Of a DNA stretch of 64,000 nucleotides, positions 17,441 through 26,866 are shown one piece after another (the stretch's first letter is position 1; each line of letters opens with the position of its first letter). Source of the DNA: Hyphomicrobiales bacterium (lineage in GTDB: Bacteria; Pseudomonadota; Alphaproteobacteria; Rhizobiales; Rhizobiaceae); assembly GCA_900472485.1 (NCBI GenBank), contig UCII01000033.1, forward strand, positions 1 to 64,000, read 5' to 3'. The notes beneath the pieces are model-generated. The model was not told where the DNA came from, searched no databases, and was given only the letters and a program-made list of their open reading frames with translations. Both the position numbers and the translations under genes were made by a program.

Positions 17441-18334
17441 ACGACCTTGGGCATGTCAGCCGGAGTGCCTGATGGAAGAAAGGGAGAAAAGTGCGATGTT
17501 CCGGCCTAACGGAAGCGGGGCTTGCGCGTTCGCGCCTTTGAGCGCTCCGCTTGGCTTCCGGCTGCGCCGTCACCGGAAAGGAAATTCAACATCAGGAGCC
17601 TCCTCAATGTGCGGACGGCTGTCTCCTCCAGTCGCCCATCTTAGGTTCACAATCGACGCACCCATGCGACATTTGTGATATAAATATGTTAATTTCTGCA
17701 TTTTATATGTTATAATCTTTGGGCGTGTCAACCGCGATTTGACCGATCCCGTATCCGACCGGTATCTTTGGATCTCAGCGCTCTCCGCCTTTTCACATTC
17801 GAAGCTTTCGCTTTGCCGGCCTTCTTCCGAGGTTCGACGATCGGCATTATTTGCGTCGACCTGACATCAAGTTTCTTGATAATAATATGATATAATTGAA
17901 AATTATAAGGAGGTCGCCTGCCGCTCTGCGCGGCCTCCCTGATTTGATCCGAGAGATTCAGGTCGTTGATCCGTGTTCCTCCAAAGCGTTGCTGCAGTCT
18001 TTCCTTGCTGCGGCTTACCTATCAACACATCCATTTTATATGAAAAAAATTACAAAGCCAGAAAAATATTACTGTAACAACGGTATGATTATGTTATAAA
18101 GCCGCGAACTGATTGATGGGTCGCGGCTGTGCGTCGGATCCATTGCGTGGTTGGTAGCGGGTGCGCGCTGGCGCTTCGTTCGCGATCCTTCCCTTGGAGT
18201 GGGGAGTACGATGGCGACGATAGATGCGACCTGGCTTAGAATTATGCCCTTGGCCGCGTGGGGAGGAATGAAAATGTTTGTGATGGTTGCCGATGCTCCT
18301 GCCGCAGGGTGTCGCATGGTGGAGCTGGCGTGCA
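17441..18334. promoter_or_regulatory. Divergent regulatory region between the transporter operon and eryA
   Basis: Almost 900 bp without a credible gene separates the divergent eryEFG and eryABCD operons. It is strikingly AT-rich at 17680-17720 and 17870-18105, in contrast to its surroundings. ATGTTATA occurs at 17707-17714 and 18091-18098, and the same word is found before the DeoR gene at 23573-23580. EryD and the DeoR regulator are the expected binders. The length allows two independently regulated promoters; no RNA gene was recognised. Confidence 0.5.
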
Positions 18335-19885
18335 ATGTCTAAAGGCGACGGGATCATCATCGGGATCGATGCGGGTACCTCGGTTTTGAAGGCGGTTGCC
18401 TTCGAGCTGTCCGGGCGGCAGATCGCTTCAGCTTCAGCGCGCAATCGCTATGAGACGGGAGAAGACGGATCGGTCACCCAATCGCTCGGCCAGACGTGGT
18501 CGGATTGTCTCAGTGCATTGCGCGGCCTTGGTGAGAAGGTCGGCAATCTTGCCGCCCGAACGGCAGCGATCGCGGTTACCGGCCAAGGCGACGGCACCTG
18601 GCTTGTCGGCTCCGGCAATGCTCCGGTCGGCGATGCCTGGCTGTGGCTTGACGCCCGCGCGGCACCGACCGTCACGCGCCTGAGCGCCGCGGCCGGCAAC
18701 CGCGCCCGTTTCGAGGCGACGGGCACGGGGCTCAATACCTGCCAGCAGGGTGCGCAGCTCGCCCATATGGAACGCTTCATGCCCGAGCTTCTCGATCGGG
18801 CCGAGACGGCGCTGCATTGCAAGGACTGGCTCTACCTGAATCTCACCGGCATACGGGCAACCGATCCATCGGAAGCGAGCTTCACCTTCGGTAATTTCCG
18901 CAATCGGCAATATGATCCTGTTGTCATCGATGCGCTCGGCCTTGCCCGCCGGCGCTCGCTTCTTCCCGAGATCGTCGATGGAACCGAGATCAGCCATCCC
19001 TTGACGGAAACAGCGGCAAAGGCCGCCGGTCTGCTGGCCGGAACGCCGGTATGTCTCGGCTATGTCGACATGGTGATGACCGCACTTGGGGCCGGAGTTC
19101 GGACCCGCGGTCAGAACGCGGCCTGCTCGACGATCGGATCGACGGGCGTGCATATGCGCGCAAAGGCCGTGCCGGATGTCCAGCTCAATGACGAGGGGAC
19201 CGGCTATGTGATCGCCTTGCCGATCCCTGGTATCGTCACGCAGGTTCAGACCAATATGGGTGCGACTATCAATATCGACTGGATTCTCAAGATCGCGGCG
19301 GATCTGATGTCCGCAAGCGGGAGCGAGGTTTCCTATTCGGACCTCATTCCGCGCATCGACGCCTGGTTTGCCGAAGCGCGGCCGACGAACCTTCTTTATC
19401 ATCCTTATATTTCCGAGGCCGGCGAGCGCGGTCCCTTCGTCAATGCCAATGCGCGCGCCGGCTTTACCGGCCTTTCGACGCGGCATGGATTTGCCGACAT
19501 GCTGAGGGCCGTGGTCGAAGGGCTGGGGATGGCAACGCGCGATTGTTATGCCGCCATGGGCGACATGCCTTCGGAACTGCGCATCACGGGAGGTGCTGCG
19601 CGGTCGCGCGCGCTCAGGGGTTCTCTGTCGGCCGCCGTCAAGGCGCCGGTGCGCATTTCCGATCGCGAGGAGGCGGGGGCCGCCGGTGTCGCGATGATGG
19701 CCGCCTTCGCGATCGGCGCCTATCCGGACATGGACAGCTGCATTGCCGACTGGGTGACGCCGTTGCTGGGCGAGGCCGAGGCGCCCGATCCCGCAAATGT
19801 CGAACGCTATGACCGCCTGTTCGATGCCTACAAGGACGTGCGTCAGGCGCTCGCGCCCGCCTGGGACAAGCTGGCCCGGCACTAG
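18335..19885 (+). CDS. eryA: Erythritol kinase EryA
   Basis: This FGGY kinase phosphorylates erythritol to L-erythritol-4-phosphate, the first step of the Brucella/Rhizobium pathway. The 516-residue protein starts MSKGDGIIIGIDAGTSVLKA, with the ATP-binding IGIDAGTS near residues 9-16, HCKDWLYLNLTG in the middle and LRITGGAARSRALRGSLSAA then EEAGAAGVAMMA in the C-terminal domain. ATG 18335 is preferred over 18287, which would add 16 residues of no conserved type. It is followed by eryB, eryC and eryD in the classic order. Confidence 0.9.
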   Translation: MSKGDGIIIGIDAGTSVLKAVAFELSGRQIASASARNRYETGEDGSVTQSLGQTWSDCLSALRGLGEKVGNLAARTAAIAVTGQGDGTWLVGSGNAPVGDAWLWLDARAAPTVTRLSAAAGNRARFEATGTGLNTCQQGAQLAHMERFMPELLDRAETALHCKDWLYLNLTGIRATDPSEASFTFGNFRNRQYDPVVIDALGLARRRSLLPEIVDGTEISHPLTETAAKAAGLLAGTPVCLGYVDMVMTALGAGVRTRGQNAACSTIGSTGVHMRAKAVPDVQLNDEGTGYVIALPIPGIVTQVQTNMGATINIDWILKIAADLMSASGSEVSYSDLIPRIDAWFAEARPTNLLYHPYISEAGERGPFVNANARAGFTGLSTRHGFADMLRAVVEGLGMATRDCYAAMGDMPSELRITGGAARSRALRGSLSAAVKAPVRISDREEAGAAGVAMMAAFAIGAYPDMDSCIADWVTPLLGEAEAPDPANVERYDRLFDAYKDVRQALAPAWDKLARH

Positions 19886-19962
19886 CCGATACAAAGGCGG
19901 CGGGCGAGCGCCGCTCTTGAAGATTGAATTGATGATGCCATAGGCATCCCTAGGAGCATGAG

Positions 19963-21474
19963 ATGATGGAACCGGAAATCTTTGATCTTTTCGTGATCGG
20001 CGGAGGCATCAATGGTGCCGGCATTGCTCGTGATGCGGCTGGGCGCGGCCTTTCGGTTATCATGTGCGAGAAGGGCGATCTCGCGGAAGGTACGTCCTCG
20101 CGCTCCGGCAAGCTGGTGCATGGCGGCCTGCGCTATCTTGAATATTACGAATTCCGCCTGGTGCGCGAGGCCCTGATCGAGCGCGAGGTGCTGCTCAATT
20201 CGGCAAGCCACATCATCTGGCCGATGCGCTTCGTACTGCCGCATAGCCCGACGGATCGTCCCGCATGGCTGGTGCGTCTTGGCCTCTTCCTCTACGATCA
20301 TCTCGGCGGCCGCAAGACGCTGCCGGGCACCCGCTCGCTCGATCTTCATCGCGATCCGGAAGGGGCGCCGATCCTGGACCAATATTCCAAGGGTTTCGAA
20401 TATTCCGACTGTTGGGTCGATGATGCCCGACTCGTCATTCTCAACGCTCTCGATGCTTCCGCCAAGGGCGCGCGGATACTGACGCGCACGGTTTGCGTCA
20501 GCGCGCGACGCGATCAGGGGAACTGGGTCGTCCAGATGCGCGACGAGCGCTCCGGCGAGGTGCGGACCGTCCGCGCCCGCGTGCTGGTCAATGCTGCCGG
20601 CCCCTGGGTCAACGACATTATCGGCCGTGTCGTCGGCTCGAACAGCCAGCGCAGTGTCCGGCTCGTCAAGGGCAGCCACATCATCGTTCCGAAATTCTGG
20701 GCCGGCCAGCAGGCCTATCTCGTCCAGAACCACGACAAGCGCGTGATCTTCATCAACCCTTATGAAGGTGACAAGGCGCTGATCGGCACGACCGACATTC
20801 CCTACGAAGGCAAGCCGGAAGAGGTGAAGGCCGACGAGAAGGAAATCGATTATCTGATCACGGCGGTCAATCGCTACTTCAAGGAGAAGCTGCGCAGGTC
20901 CGACGTGCTCGAGAGTTTCTCCGGCGTCCGCCCGCTGTTCGACGATGGCAAGGGCAACCCGTCTGCTGTCACGCGCGACTATGTCTTCGATCTCGACGAG
21001 ACTGGCGGTGCGCCGCTCCTGAGCGTCTTCGGCGGCAAGATCACCACCTTCCGCAAGCTTTCCGAGCACGCGATGCAGCGGCTTGCAAAATTCTTTCCGA
21101 AGATGGGCGGCGACTGGACGCGGGGTGCCACGCTTCCGGGCGGCGAGATTCCGAATGCCGATTACGTTGCCTTTGCCGATACCCTGCGGGCGGCCTATCC
21201 CTGGATGCCGCGTGCGCTCGTCAATCACTACGGCCATCTCTATGGCGTCCGCACCAGGCAGATCGTCGGCAATGCGACGTCGCTCGCAGAACTCGGTCGC
21301 CATTTCGGCGGCAATCTCTATGAGGCTGAGGTTCGCTATCTCGTGGCTTCTGAATGGGCGCAGGCGGCCGAAGACGTGCTGATGCGTCGCACCAAGGAGG
21401 GTCTGCGCATGACGGCCGAAGAGAAGGCGGATTTCGCGGCATGGTTCGACGCCGAGTTGGCGCTGGCCGCCTGA
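19963..21474 (+). CDS. eryB: L-erythritol-phosphate dehydrogenase EryB
   Basis: This 503-residue FAD enzyme of the GlpD family oxidises L-erythritol-4-phosphate to the keto-tetrose phosphate. Key segments are the dinucleotide-binding LFVIGGGINGAGIARDAAGR at residues 8-28, EGTSSRSGKLVHGGLRYLE, VNAAGPWVND and FGGKITTFRKL. AGGAG stands six bases before ATG 19963 and nine before the second ATG at 19966; either could be used. It lies 77 bp after eryA. It is shorter than the GlpD-like paralogue at 8705-10447. Confidence 0.9.
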   Translation: MMEPEIFDLFVIGGGINGAGIARDAAGRGLSVIMCEKGDLAEGTSSRSGKLVHGGLRYLEYYEFRLVREALIEREVLLNSASHIIWPMRFVLPHSPTDRPAWLVRLGLFLYDHLGGRKTLPGTRSLDLHRDPEGAPILDQYSKGFEYSDCWVDDARLVILNALDASAKGARILTRTVCVSARRDQGNWVVQMRDERSGEVRTVRARVLVNAAGPWVNDIIGRVVGSNSQRSVRLVKGSHIIVPKFWAGQQAYLVQNHDKRVIFINPYEGDKALIGTTDIPYEGKPEEVKADEKEIDYLITAVNRYFKEKLRRSDVLESFSGVRPLFDDGKGNPSAVTRDYVFDLDETGGAPLLSVFGGKITTFRKLSEHAMQRLAKFFPKMGGDWTRGATLPGGEIPNADYVAFADTLRAAYPWMPRALVNHYGHLYGVRTRQIVGNATSLAELGRHFGGNLYEAEVRYLVASEWAQAAEDVLMRRTKEGLRMTAEEKADFAAWFDAELALAA

Positions 21475-21502
21475 ACCAACAGACCTTGCCGGGAGACCTA
21501 AA

Positions 21503-22435
21503 ATGCCCTTGACGCTTTCACTCAACACCAACCCGCTTGTCAATCGCTTTGCCGAGCCGGCCGACCTGATCGAGACGGTTGCGCGCGATCTGCGCATCCG
21601 TGATCTGCAGTTGACGCATGAATTCATCAATCCGAGCTGGCAGGCGCCGGTCATTCGCCGGCTGACGCGGGACATGCAGGCGGCATTGAAGCGCACCGGC
21701 GTTCGCGTAACCTCAGGTATGACCGGTCCCTATGGCCGTCTCAACCATTTCGGCCATCCCGACAAGGATGTCCGCCGCTATTATGTCGACTGGTTCAAGA
21801 CCTTTGCCGATATCACCGCCGATCTTGGCGGTCATTCCGTCGGCACGCAGTTCGCAATCTTCACCTACAAGGATTATGACGACCCGGTGCGGCGCGAAGA
21901 ATTGATCGAGATCGCGATCGATTGCTGGGGCGAGGTGGCCGAACATGCCCGGGCTGCCGGCCTCTCCTATATCTTCTGGGAGCCGATGAGCATCGGCCGC
22001 GAATTCGGCGAGACGATCGATGCCTGCCTTTCCCTGCAGGACAGATTGACGAAGGCGCCCTTCGCGATCCCGATGTGGATGATGGCCGATATCGATCATG
22101 GCGATGTCACCTCGGCAAATTCCGATGACTACGATCCCTATGCCTGGGCGCGTGCCGTGCCGAAAGTTTCACCGATCATCCATATCAAGCAGAGCCTGAT
22201 GGACAAGGGCGGGCACCGCCCCTTCACGGCGGAGTTCAATGCCAAAGGCCGCATCCAGCCCGAACCATTGCTCAAGGCGTTTGCCGAAGGTGGTGCCAAG
22301 GACAACGAAATCTGCCTGGAATTGTCGTTCAAGGAGCGTGAGCCCAACGATCGTCAGGTTCTCGCACAGATCGCCGAAAGTATTGCCTTCTGGGCGCCTC
22401 ATATCGACACGGGCGCCAACGACTTGCATATCTAG
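21503..22435 (+). CDS. eryC: EryC, TIM-barrel tetrulose-phosphate isomerase/epimerase
   Basis: This 310-residue protein of the sugar-phosphate isomerase/epimerase (xylose-isomerase-like TIM barrel) family acts on the keto-tetrose phosphate from EryB, giving the D-form used by EryH. Conserved barrel segments include LTHEFINPSW, GMTGPYGRLNHFGHPD, YIFWEPMSIGREFGET and WMMADIDHGDV, whose Glu, Asp and His fit metal ligands. It follows eryB by 28 bp with GGGAGA before ATG 21503. Older literature called EryC a dehydrogenase; the fold argues for an isomerase/racemase. Confidence 0.88.
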   Translation: MPLTLSLNTNPLVNRFAEPADLIETVARDLRIRDLQLTHEFINPSWQAPVIRRLTRDMQAALKRTGVRVTSGMTGPYGRLNHFGHPDKDVRRYYVDWFKTFADITADLGGHSVGTQFAIFTYKDYDDPVRREELIEIAIDCWGEVAEHARAAGLSYIFWEPMSIGREFGETIDACLSLQDRLTKAPFAIPMWMMADIDHGDVTSANSDDYDPYAWARAVPKVSPIIHIKQSLMDKGGHRPFTAEFNAKGRIQPEPLLKAFAEGGAKDNEICLELSFKEREPNDRQVLAQIAESIAFWAPHIDTGANDLHI

Positions 22436-22562
22436 CCGGTGGAGCGGCCGAGTCCCGATTCATCAGGCACCAAATTCTTTCGAGGAGGTAGCCGGATCGG
22501 AGCGTTATGGCTGGAGAGAGCAGGCGAGGGAATATGCGGAACGAAGTGAAAAGGAACGGACG

Positions 22563-23507
22563 ATGACGGATGCGGATGCTTCGCTCGCCGTGCGGGCGGC
22601 ATGGTTGCACTATGCCGGCGGATTGACCCAGTCCGAAGTGGCAAAGCGTCTCGGCGTTCCGTCGGTAAAGGCACACCGCCTGATCGCGCGCGCGGTTGCC
22701 GAAGGCGTCGTCAAGGTGACGATCGACGGCGATATCGTCGAATGCGTCGAACTTGAGGCGCAGCTTTCGGCACGCTTCGGGCTACAATATTGCGAGGTCG
22801 CGCCCGATCTCGGCGAGGAAGGCTTCGAGTTTCGCGCGCTCGGCCAGGCGGGCGCCGGCTTCCTGCGGCGTGAGATCGAAGGCGGCAGCAACAAGGTAAT
22901 CGGCCTCGGCCACGGGCGAACGCTCTCCTCTGCCGTGCATCACATGGCGCGCGTCAGCGCCAAGGACTTACGCTTCGTCTCGCTGCTCGGCGGGCTTACC
23001 AGAAACTACGCAGCCAACCCCTATGACGTCATGCATCGCATCGCGGAGAAGACCGGCATGCAATCGCATGTGATGCCGGTACCGTTCTTCGCCAATACCC
23101 GCGAAGACCGCGACGTGCTGCTTGCCCAGCGCGGCGTGAAGGAAGTCTTCGATCTTGCAAACGGCGCCGATCTTAAGCTGGTCGGTCTCGGCACGGTCGA
23201 CACCGATGCACAGCTCGTCTTGTCGGGGATGGTGGAGCCGAAGGAGATCAAGGAGATCACTGCGGCCGGTGGCGTCGGCGAAATTCTCGGCCATTTCTTC
23301 GATGCCGACGGCAATATCCTTGAGACCACGCTGACGTCTCGCACATTGTCTGCCTCCTTGCCGCGCACGAAGAGCGAGCGGCTGGTGGCACTATCAGGCG
23401 GATTACCGAAGGTCGAGGCCATCCGCGCGGTCCTAAAGAGCCGCTGTCTCTATGGGTTGATCACGGACGAGAAAACAGCGCAGGCACTGTTGAAGAGCGA
23501 GGAGTGA
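22563..23507 (+). CDS. eryD: Erythritol regulator EryD, SorC/DeoR-type
   Basis: This 314-residue sugar-binding transcriptional regulator has an N-terminal helix-turn-helix (GGLTQSEVAKRLGVPSVKAH, residues 18-38) and a SorC-type ligand domain (GLGHGRTLSSAVHHMA, FVSLLGGLTRN, VGLGTVDTDAQLVLSGM). In Brucella EryD represses the ery operon until erythritol pathway intermediates appear. ATG 22563 (MTDADASLAV) follows AAGGAA; a frame extending to 22239 overlaps eryC and is not coding. It lies 127 bp after eryC. Confidence 0.88.
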   Translation: MTDADASLAVRAAWLHYAGGLTQSEVAKRLGVPSVKAHRLIARAVAEGVVKVTIDGDIVECVELEAQLSARFGLQYCEVAPDLGEEGFEFRALGQAGAGFLRREIEGGSNKVIGLGHGRTLSSAVHHMARVSAKDLRFVSLLGGLTRNYAANPYDVMHRIAEKTGMQSHVMPVPFFANTREDRDVLLAQRGVKEVFDLANGADLKLVGLGTVDTDAQLVLSGMVEPKEIKEITAAGGVGEILGHFFDADGNILETTLTSRTLSASLPRTKSERLVALSGGLPKVEAIRAVLKSRCLYGLITDEKTAQALLKSEE

Positions 23508-23621
23508 TACTGCCTGTGAGAACATGAATTTACCTCAATGTAACAATAATAATGTTGAATTGTTAGATCTTGATGTTATATTTCTCGAAGTTCCATTTCG
23601 GACCAACGGTCGGAGTGCAAG

Positions 23622-24398
23622 GTGAAACGGGAAGAGCGCCAGCAATCGATCATCAATCTGCTCATCGAGCATAAGACCGTCGATCTCGACGATCTGGCGG
23701 ATCGGTTCGTCGTATCGAAGATGACGATCCACCGCGATCTCGATGATCTCGAGCAGGCCGGCGTGCTGCGCAAGGTTCGCGGCGGCGCGACCATCGATGC
23801 CGGCACCCAGTTCGAAAGCGATTTCCGTTTCCGCGAGCGCCAGGGCCATGACGAAAAGCTCGCCATGGCGCGCGCTGCACTCGATCTGGTCGAGCCCGGC
23901 ATGACCGTCATGATCAATGACGGGTCCATGGCCGCCGTTTTAGGCGAGATGCTGTTGCAGAAGCGGCCACTGACGCTCATCACCAACAATGCCGCAATCA
24001 TAGACCGTATGAGGAACGAAAGCGGCATTATGCTGATCGCGCTCGGTGGTGTCTATTCCGCGAAGTTCAACGCCTTTCTCGGCGTCGTTACCGAGGAAGC
24101 CCTGTCGCGCCTGAGAGCCGATATCGCCTTCCTGTCGACGCCGGCCGTTTCCGGCAGGCTCGCCTATCATATGGACGACAACGTCGTGCGCACGAAGCGG
24201 GCGATGATTGCGTCGGCGGCAAAAAGCTGCCTCCTCGTCAGCCATCAGCGCATTGGGCATACGGCCCTGCATGTGATGGCCGATCTGAGCGATTTCGATG
24301 CCGTGATTACCGATCACATGCCTGACGCCGCCATTGTCGAGCAATTTCGCCGCGACGGCATCGCCCTTACCATCGCCTCGAACCAGGATATGACATGA
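23622..24398 (+). CDS. DeoR-family regulator of the ery/tpiB-rpiB operon (EryR-like)
   Basis: This 258-residue protein begins at GTG 23622 (VKREERQQSIINLLIEHKTV) with the DeoR helix-turn-helix LDDLADRFVVSKMTIHRDLD and the sensor domain VMINDGSMAAVLGE and ALGGVYSAKFNAFLG. It overlaps the tpiB start by four bases, so it heads the regulator-tpiB-rpiB operon. In rhizobia a DeoR gene at this place is known as eryR. ATGTTATA at 23573-23580 just upstream may be an autoregulatory site. Confidence 0.85.
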   Translation: MKREERQQSIINLLIEHKTVDLDDLADRFVVSKMTIHRDLDDLEQAGVLRKVRGGATIDAGTQFESDFRFRERQGHDEKLAMARAALDLVEPGMTVMINDGSMAAVLGEMLLQKRPLTLITNNAAIIDRMRNESGIMLIALGGVYSAKFNAFLGVVTEEALSRLRADIAFLSTPAVSGRLAYHMDDNVVRTKRAMIASAAKSCLLVSHQRIGHTALHVMADLSDFDAVITDHMPDAAIVEQFRRDGIALTIASNQDMT

Positions 24399-25165
24399 CA
24401 GAGAAGCCTCGCTATTGGATCGGCACGAGCTGGAAGATGAACAAGACGCTGGCGGAGGCACGCGCTTTCGCCGAGGCGCTGCGTGTTGCCGATACCCTGC
24501 GCGATGATCGCATTCAGCGTTTCATCATTCCGCCGTTCACGGCCGTGCGCGAGGTCAAGTCGATCCTGTCGGAAAGCTCCGTGAAGGTCGGTGCCCAAAA
24601 CATGCATTGGGCCGATCAGGGTGCCTGGACGGGGGAAATCTCGCCGCTGATGCTGAAGGATTGCAATCTCGACATTGTCGAGCTCGGCCATTCGGAGCGT
24701 CGCGAGTATTTTGGCGAGACCAACGAAACCGTCGGTCTCAAGACCGAGGCGGCTGTCCGTCATGGCCTGATCCCGCTGATTTGCATCGGTGAGACGCTGG
24801 CTGATCGCGAAAGCGGCCGTGCAACGGAGATCCTAAGCGAGCAGGTCGTCGGTGCTCTGTCGAAGCTCTCCGACGCCCAGAAGCAGACTGAAATCCTGCT
24901 GGCCTACGAGCCGGTCTGGGCGATCGGCGAAAAGGGGATCCCCGCCGAGCCTTCCTATGCCGATGCGCGCCAGGCCGAGATCATTGCGATCGCGCAAAAG
25001 GTGCTCGGCCGAAAGATTCCATGCCTCTACGGCGGATCCGTCAATCCGCAAAACTGTGAAGAACTCATATCCTGCCCGAATGTAGACGGGCTTTTCATCG
25101 GCCGCTCCGCCTGGAACGTCGAAGGCTATCTCGACATCCTCGCCAAGTGCGCCGCCAAACTCTGA
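24395..25165 (+). CDS. tpiB: Triose-phosphate-isomerase-like erythrulose-phosphate isomerase (TpiB/EryH)
   Basis: This 256-residue TIM-family enzyme carries all catalytic residues: WKMNK (Asn/Lys), VELGHSERR (His), [10 protein letters not shown] (Glu) and the phosphate-binding CLYGGSVNP and GLFIGRSAW. In the erythritol pathway EryH isomerises D-erythrulose-1-phosphate type intermediates toward erythrulose-4-phosphate. The ATG overlaps the upstream regulator stop (ATGA). Linkage to eryABCD and rpiB distinguishes it from the housekeeping tpiA. Confidence 0.88.
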   Translation: MTEKPRYWIGTSWKMNKTLAEARAFAEALRVADTLRDDRIQRFIIPPFTAVREVKSILSESSVKVGAQNMHWADQGAWTGEISPLMLKDCNLDIVELGHSERREYFGETNETVGLKTEAAVRHGLIPLICIGETLADRESGRATEILSEQVVGALSKLSDAQKQTEILLAYEPVWAIGEKGIPAEPSYADARQAEIIAIAQKVLGRKIPCLYGGSVNPQNCEELISCPNVDGLFIGRSAWNVEGYLDILAKCAAKL

Positions 25166-25176
25166 GGAGACATATC

Positions 25177-25632
25177 ATGAAGCTTGCTATTGCTGGTGAC
25201 AGCGCCGGTGAAGGTCTCGCCAAGATTCTCGCCGATCATCTGAAGGAGCGTTTCGAGGTGAGCGAAGTCTCGCGCACCGATGAAGGCCCCGATGCGTTTT
25301 ACGCCAATCTCGCTGACCGCGTCGCCTCCGGCGTCATCGACGGCACCTATGACAAGGCGATCCTCGTCTGCGGCACCGGCATCGGCGTCTGCATCTCGGC
25401 CAACAAGGTGCCGGGCATTCGTGCTGCTTTGACCCATGACACCTATTCGGCAGAACGCGCAGCGCTCTCGAACAACGCCCAGATCATCACCATGGGCGCC
25501 CGCGTCATCGGCACCGAACTCGCCAAGGCGATTGCCGACGCCTTCCTGGCGCAGACCTTCGACGAAAACGGTCGCTCGGCCGGCAACGTCAAGGCCATGA
25601 ACGAGGTCGATGCGAAGTACAACGCCCGCTAA
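25177..25632 (+). CDS. rpiB: Ribose-5-phosphate-isomerase-B-like erythrose-4-phosphate isomerase (RpiB/EryI)
   Basis: This 151-residue LacAB/RpiB-family isomerase is expected to convert D-erythrulose-4-phosphate to D-erythrose-4-phosphate, ending the pathway. It has [36 protein letters not shown] (active-site Cys-Gly-Thr-Gly) and the C-terminal ANALTMGAR-like [15 protein letters not shown] precedes ATG 25177, 11 bp after tpiB. An upstream ATG at 25147 lies inside tpiB and is not used. A strong hairpin follows at 25699. Confidence 0.9.
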   Translation: MKLAIAGDSAGEGLAKILADHLKERFEVSEVSRTDEGPDAFYANLADRVASGVIDGTYDKAILVCGTGIGVCISANKVPGIRAALTHDTYSAERAALSNNAQIITMGARVIGTELAKAIADAFLAQTFDENGRSAGNVKAMNEVDAKYNAR

Positions 25633-25698
25633 GGGTGATTTCAAGTGAGGTCATGCCACGCGGATGGCCGTCTCCCAGCCGGATCGAGCTCAAACGAC

Positions 25699-25727
25699 AG
25701 GCGAAGGCGCTTAAAGCGCCTTCGCCT
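25699..25727 (+). terminator. Strong hairpin after rpiB
   Basis: AGGCGAAGGCGC and GCGCCTTCGCCT form a 12-bp perfect stem with a five-base loop, followed by GATTGGTTT. It lies between the convergent rpiB and pyruvyl-transferase genes and can end both transcripts. Confidence 0.8.
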
Positions 25728-25793
25728 GATTGGTTTCGTCATCCGGTGAGGAGATTGTGGATCGCGATAGGCGAGTTGCCTTGTCACAGCCTG

Positions 25794-26807
25794 TCAGGCA
25801 GCTGGTGCCAGTGATTGCGTGGCCGCCTGATGGCGCGCCCAGGCGATACCGTCTTCGAGCGAGGTCGCGCGGTAGGCGAGATCGGTACCACCGGAAAATG
25901 CCGCCATGAACCGACGTATCTTGCCATAGCTGTTGTCCAGCACAGCGTGCGGCCGTCCAAGCAGGATCGAGCAGATATGGACATGCAGACGGTCCGTGAC
26001 GATCGCCTGGCCGCGGGAAATCTGGCGTATGCCGCGTCTCAGACGATTATGTGCCGCTGCGTCGAGCTTGCGCAATCTTATTTCCGCCGGTTTGAGAGCC
26101 ATGAGAGCCGTTGCCGCGCCGATCGCCTTGGAGATGCGCACACGCTTGGCGGATTCGGTCGTCCAGTCCTCTTTCGGGATATCGGGATAGGCGGAAAGAT
26201 TGGCCTCGCCCACCTTCTCAAGATCGGATCTTAACATGGCAAGCACGGGAAATTCCGGGGCCTCCGGCCGGATCGTTCCAATGCTGAAGGCCATATCCGG
26301 GCAAAGACGCACTTCGCAGTCGAAGTGCTTATGGGCGAACTCTTTCGATTCTTCGTCGCGCACCAGCAATACGAAATGCTTATGGCGTCCGATGATGCGG
26401 GCGCTTTCCTCGATCCGTGCTTGGGACTTGTAATGGATGGATTGCGGGAACTGGATCACCTGCCGATTGGGAAATCGTTCCAGAACCCGTTCGCGAAAGT
26501 CCTGATGCGCATCCCAGATGTCGCCGAAATTGCCGCCACCATGAATGAAGATCGGGCCGGTCGGCATGGTGCGCTCGAGTTGCTCGGGCGAGAAGTCATC
26601 GATTCGCGAGACATAGGTCGGCCGCTTGCTATATCGCCGGTTGAGATAAGCCATTTCGCCGAGCCAAATGGCGGAGTCACCGCAATTGCGGATGTCAGGA
26701 AAATCGAGGATCGCCAGCGGCTCATCTTTGTTGATGTAATCCTTCAGGCAATCGTGGATCATATTGTCCAGTTTCGCGATCAGCTGTTGATTTGATTGTA
26801 ACGTCAT
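25794..26807 (-). CDS. Polysaccharide pyruvyl transferase family protein
   Basis: This 337-residue cytoplasmic transferase is predicted to add pyruvate ketals from PEP to exopolysaccharide sugars, as ExoV-type proteins do. It has the family start AILDFPDIRNCGDSAIWLGE, the motif PTGPIFIHGGGNFGDIWDAH, QVIQFPQSIHYKS and the C-terminal QAIVTDRLHVHICSILLGRPHAV. The start is ATG 26807 (MTLQSNQQL); reading further upstream enters sequence complementary to the flippase gene. It lies 59 bp downstream of the flippase and forms a two-gene unit with it. Confidence 0.87.
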   Translation of the reverse strand: MTLQSNQQLIAKLDNMIHDCLKDYINKDEPLAILDFPDIRNCGDSAIWLGEMAYLNRRYSKRPTYVSRIDDFSPEQLERTMPTGPIFIHGGGNFGDIWDAHQDFRERVLERFPNRQVIQFPQSIHYKSQARIEESARIIGRHKHFVLLVRDEESKEFAHKHFDCEVRLCPDMAFSIGTIRPEAPEFPVLAMLRSDLEKVGEANLSAYPDIPKEDWTTESAKRVRISKAIGAATALMALKPAEIRLRKLDAAAHNRLRRGIRQISRGQAIVTDRLHVHICSILLGRPHAVLDNSYGKIRRFMAAFSGGTDLAYRATSLEDGIAWARHQAATQSLAPAA

Positions 26808-26866
26808 TTCCCCATTCCCCCGTTTAGATGACAGGTCAGTCTCCGGCCGACATCGGCCGCGCGTTT

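Noticed and set aside
18434-19894. A 486-residue open frame opposite eryA
   Set aside because: It is antisense shadow of the kinase gene with no family resemblance.
19882-21696. A 604-residue open frame opposite eryB
   Set aside because: It is a mirror of the high-GC eryB gene; no start signal or recognisable protein.
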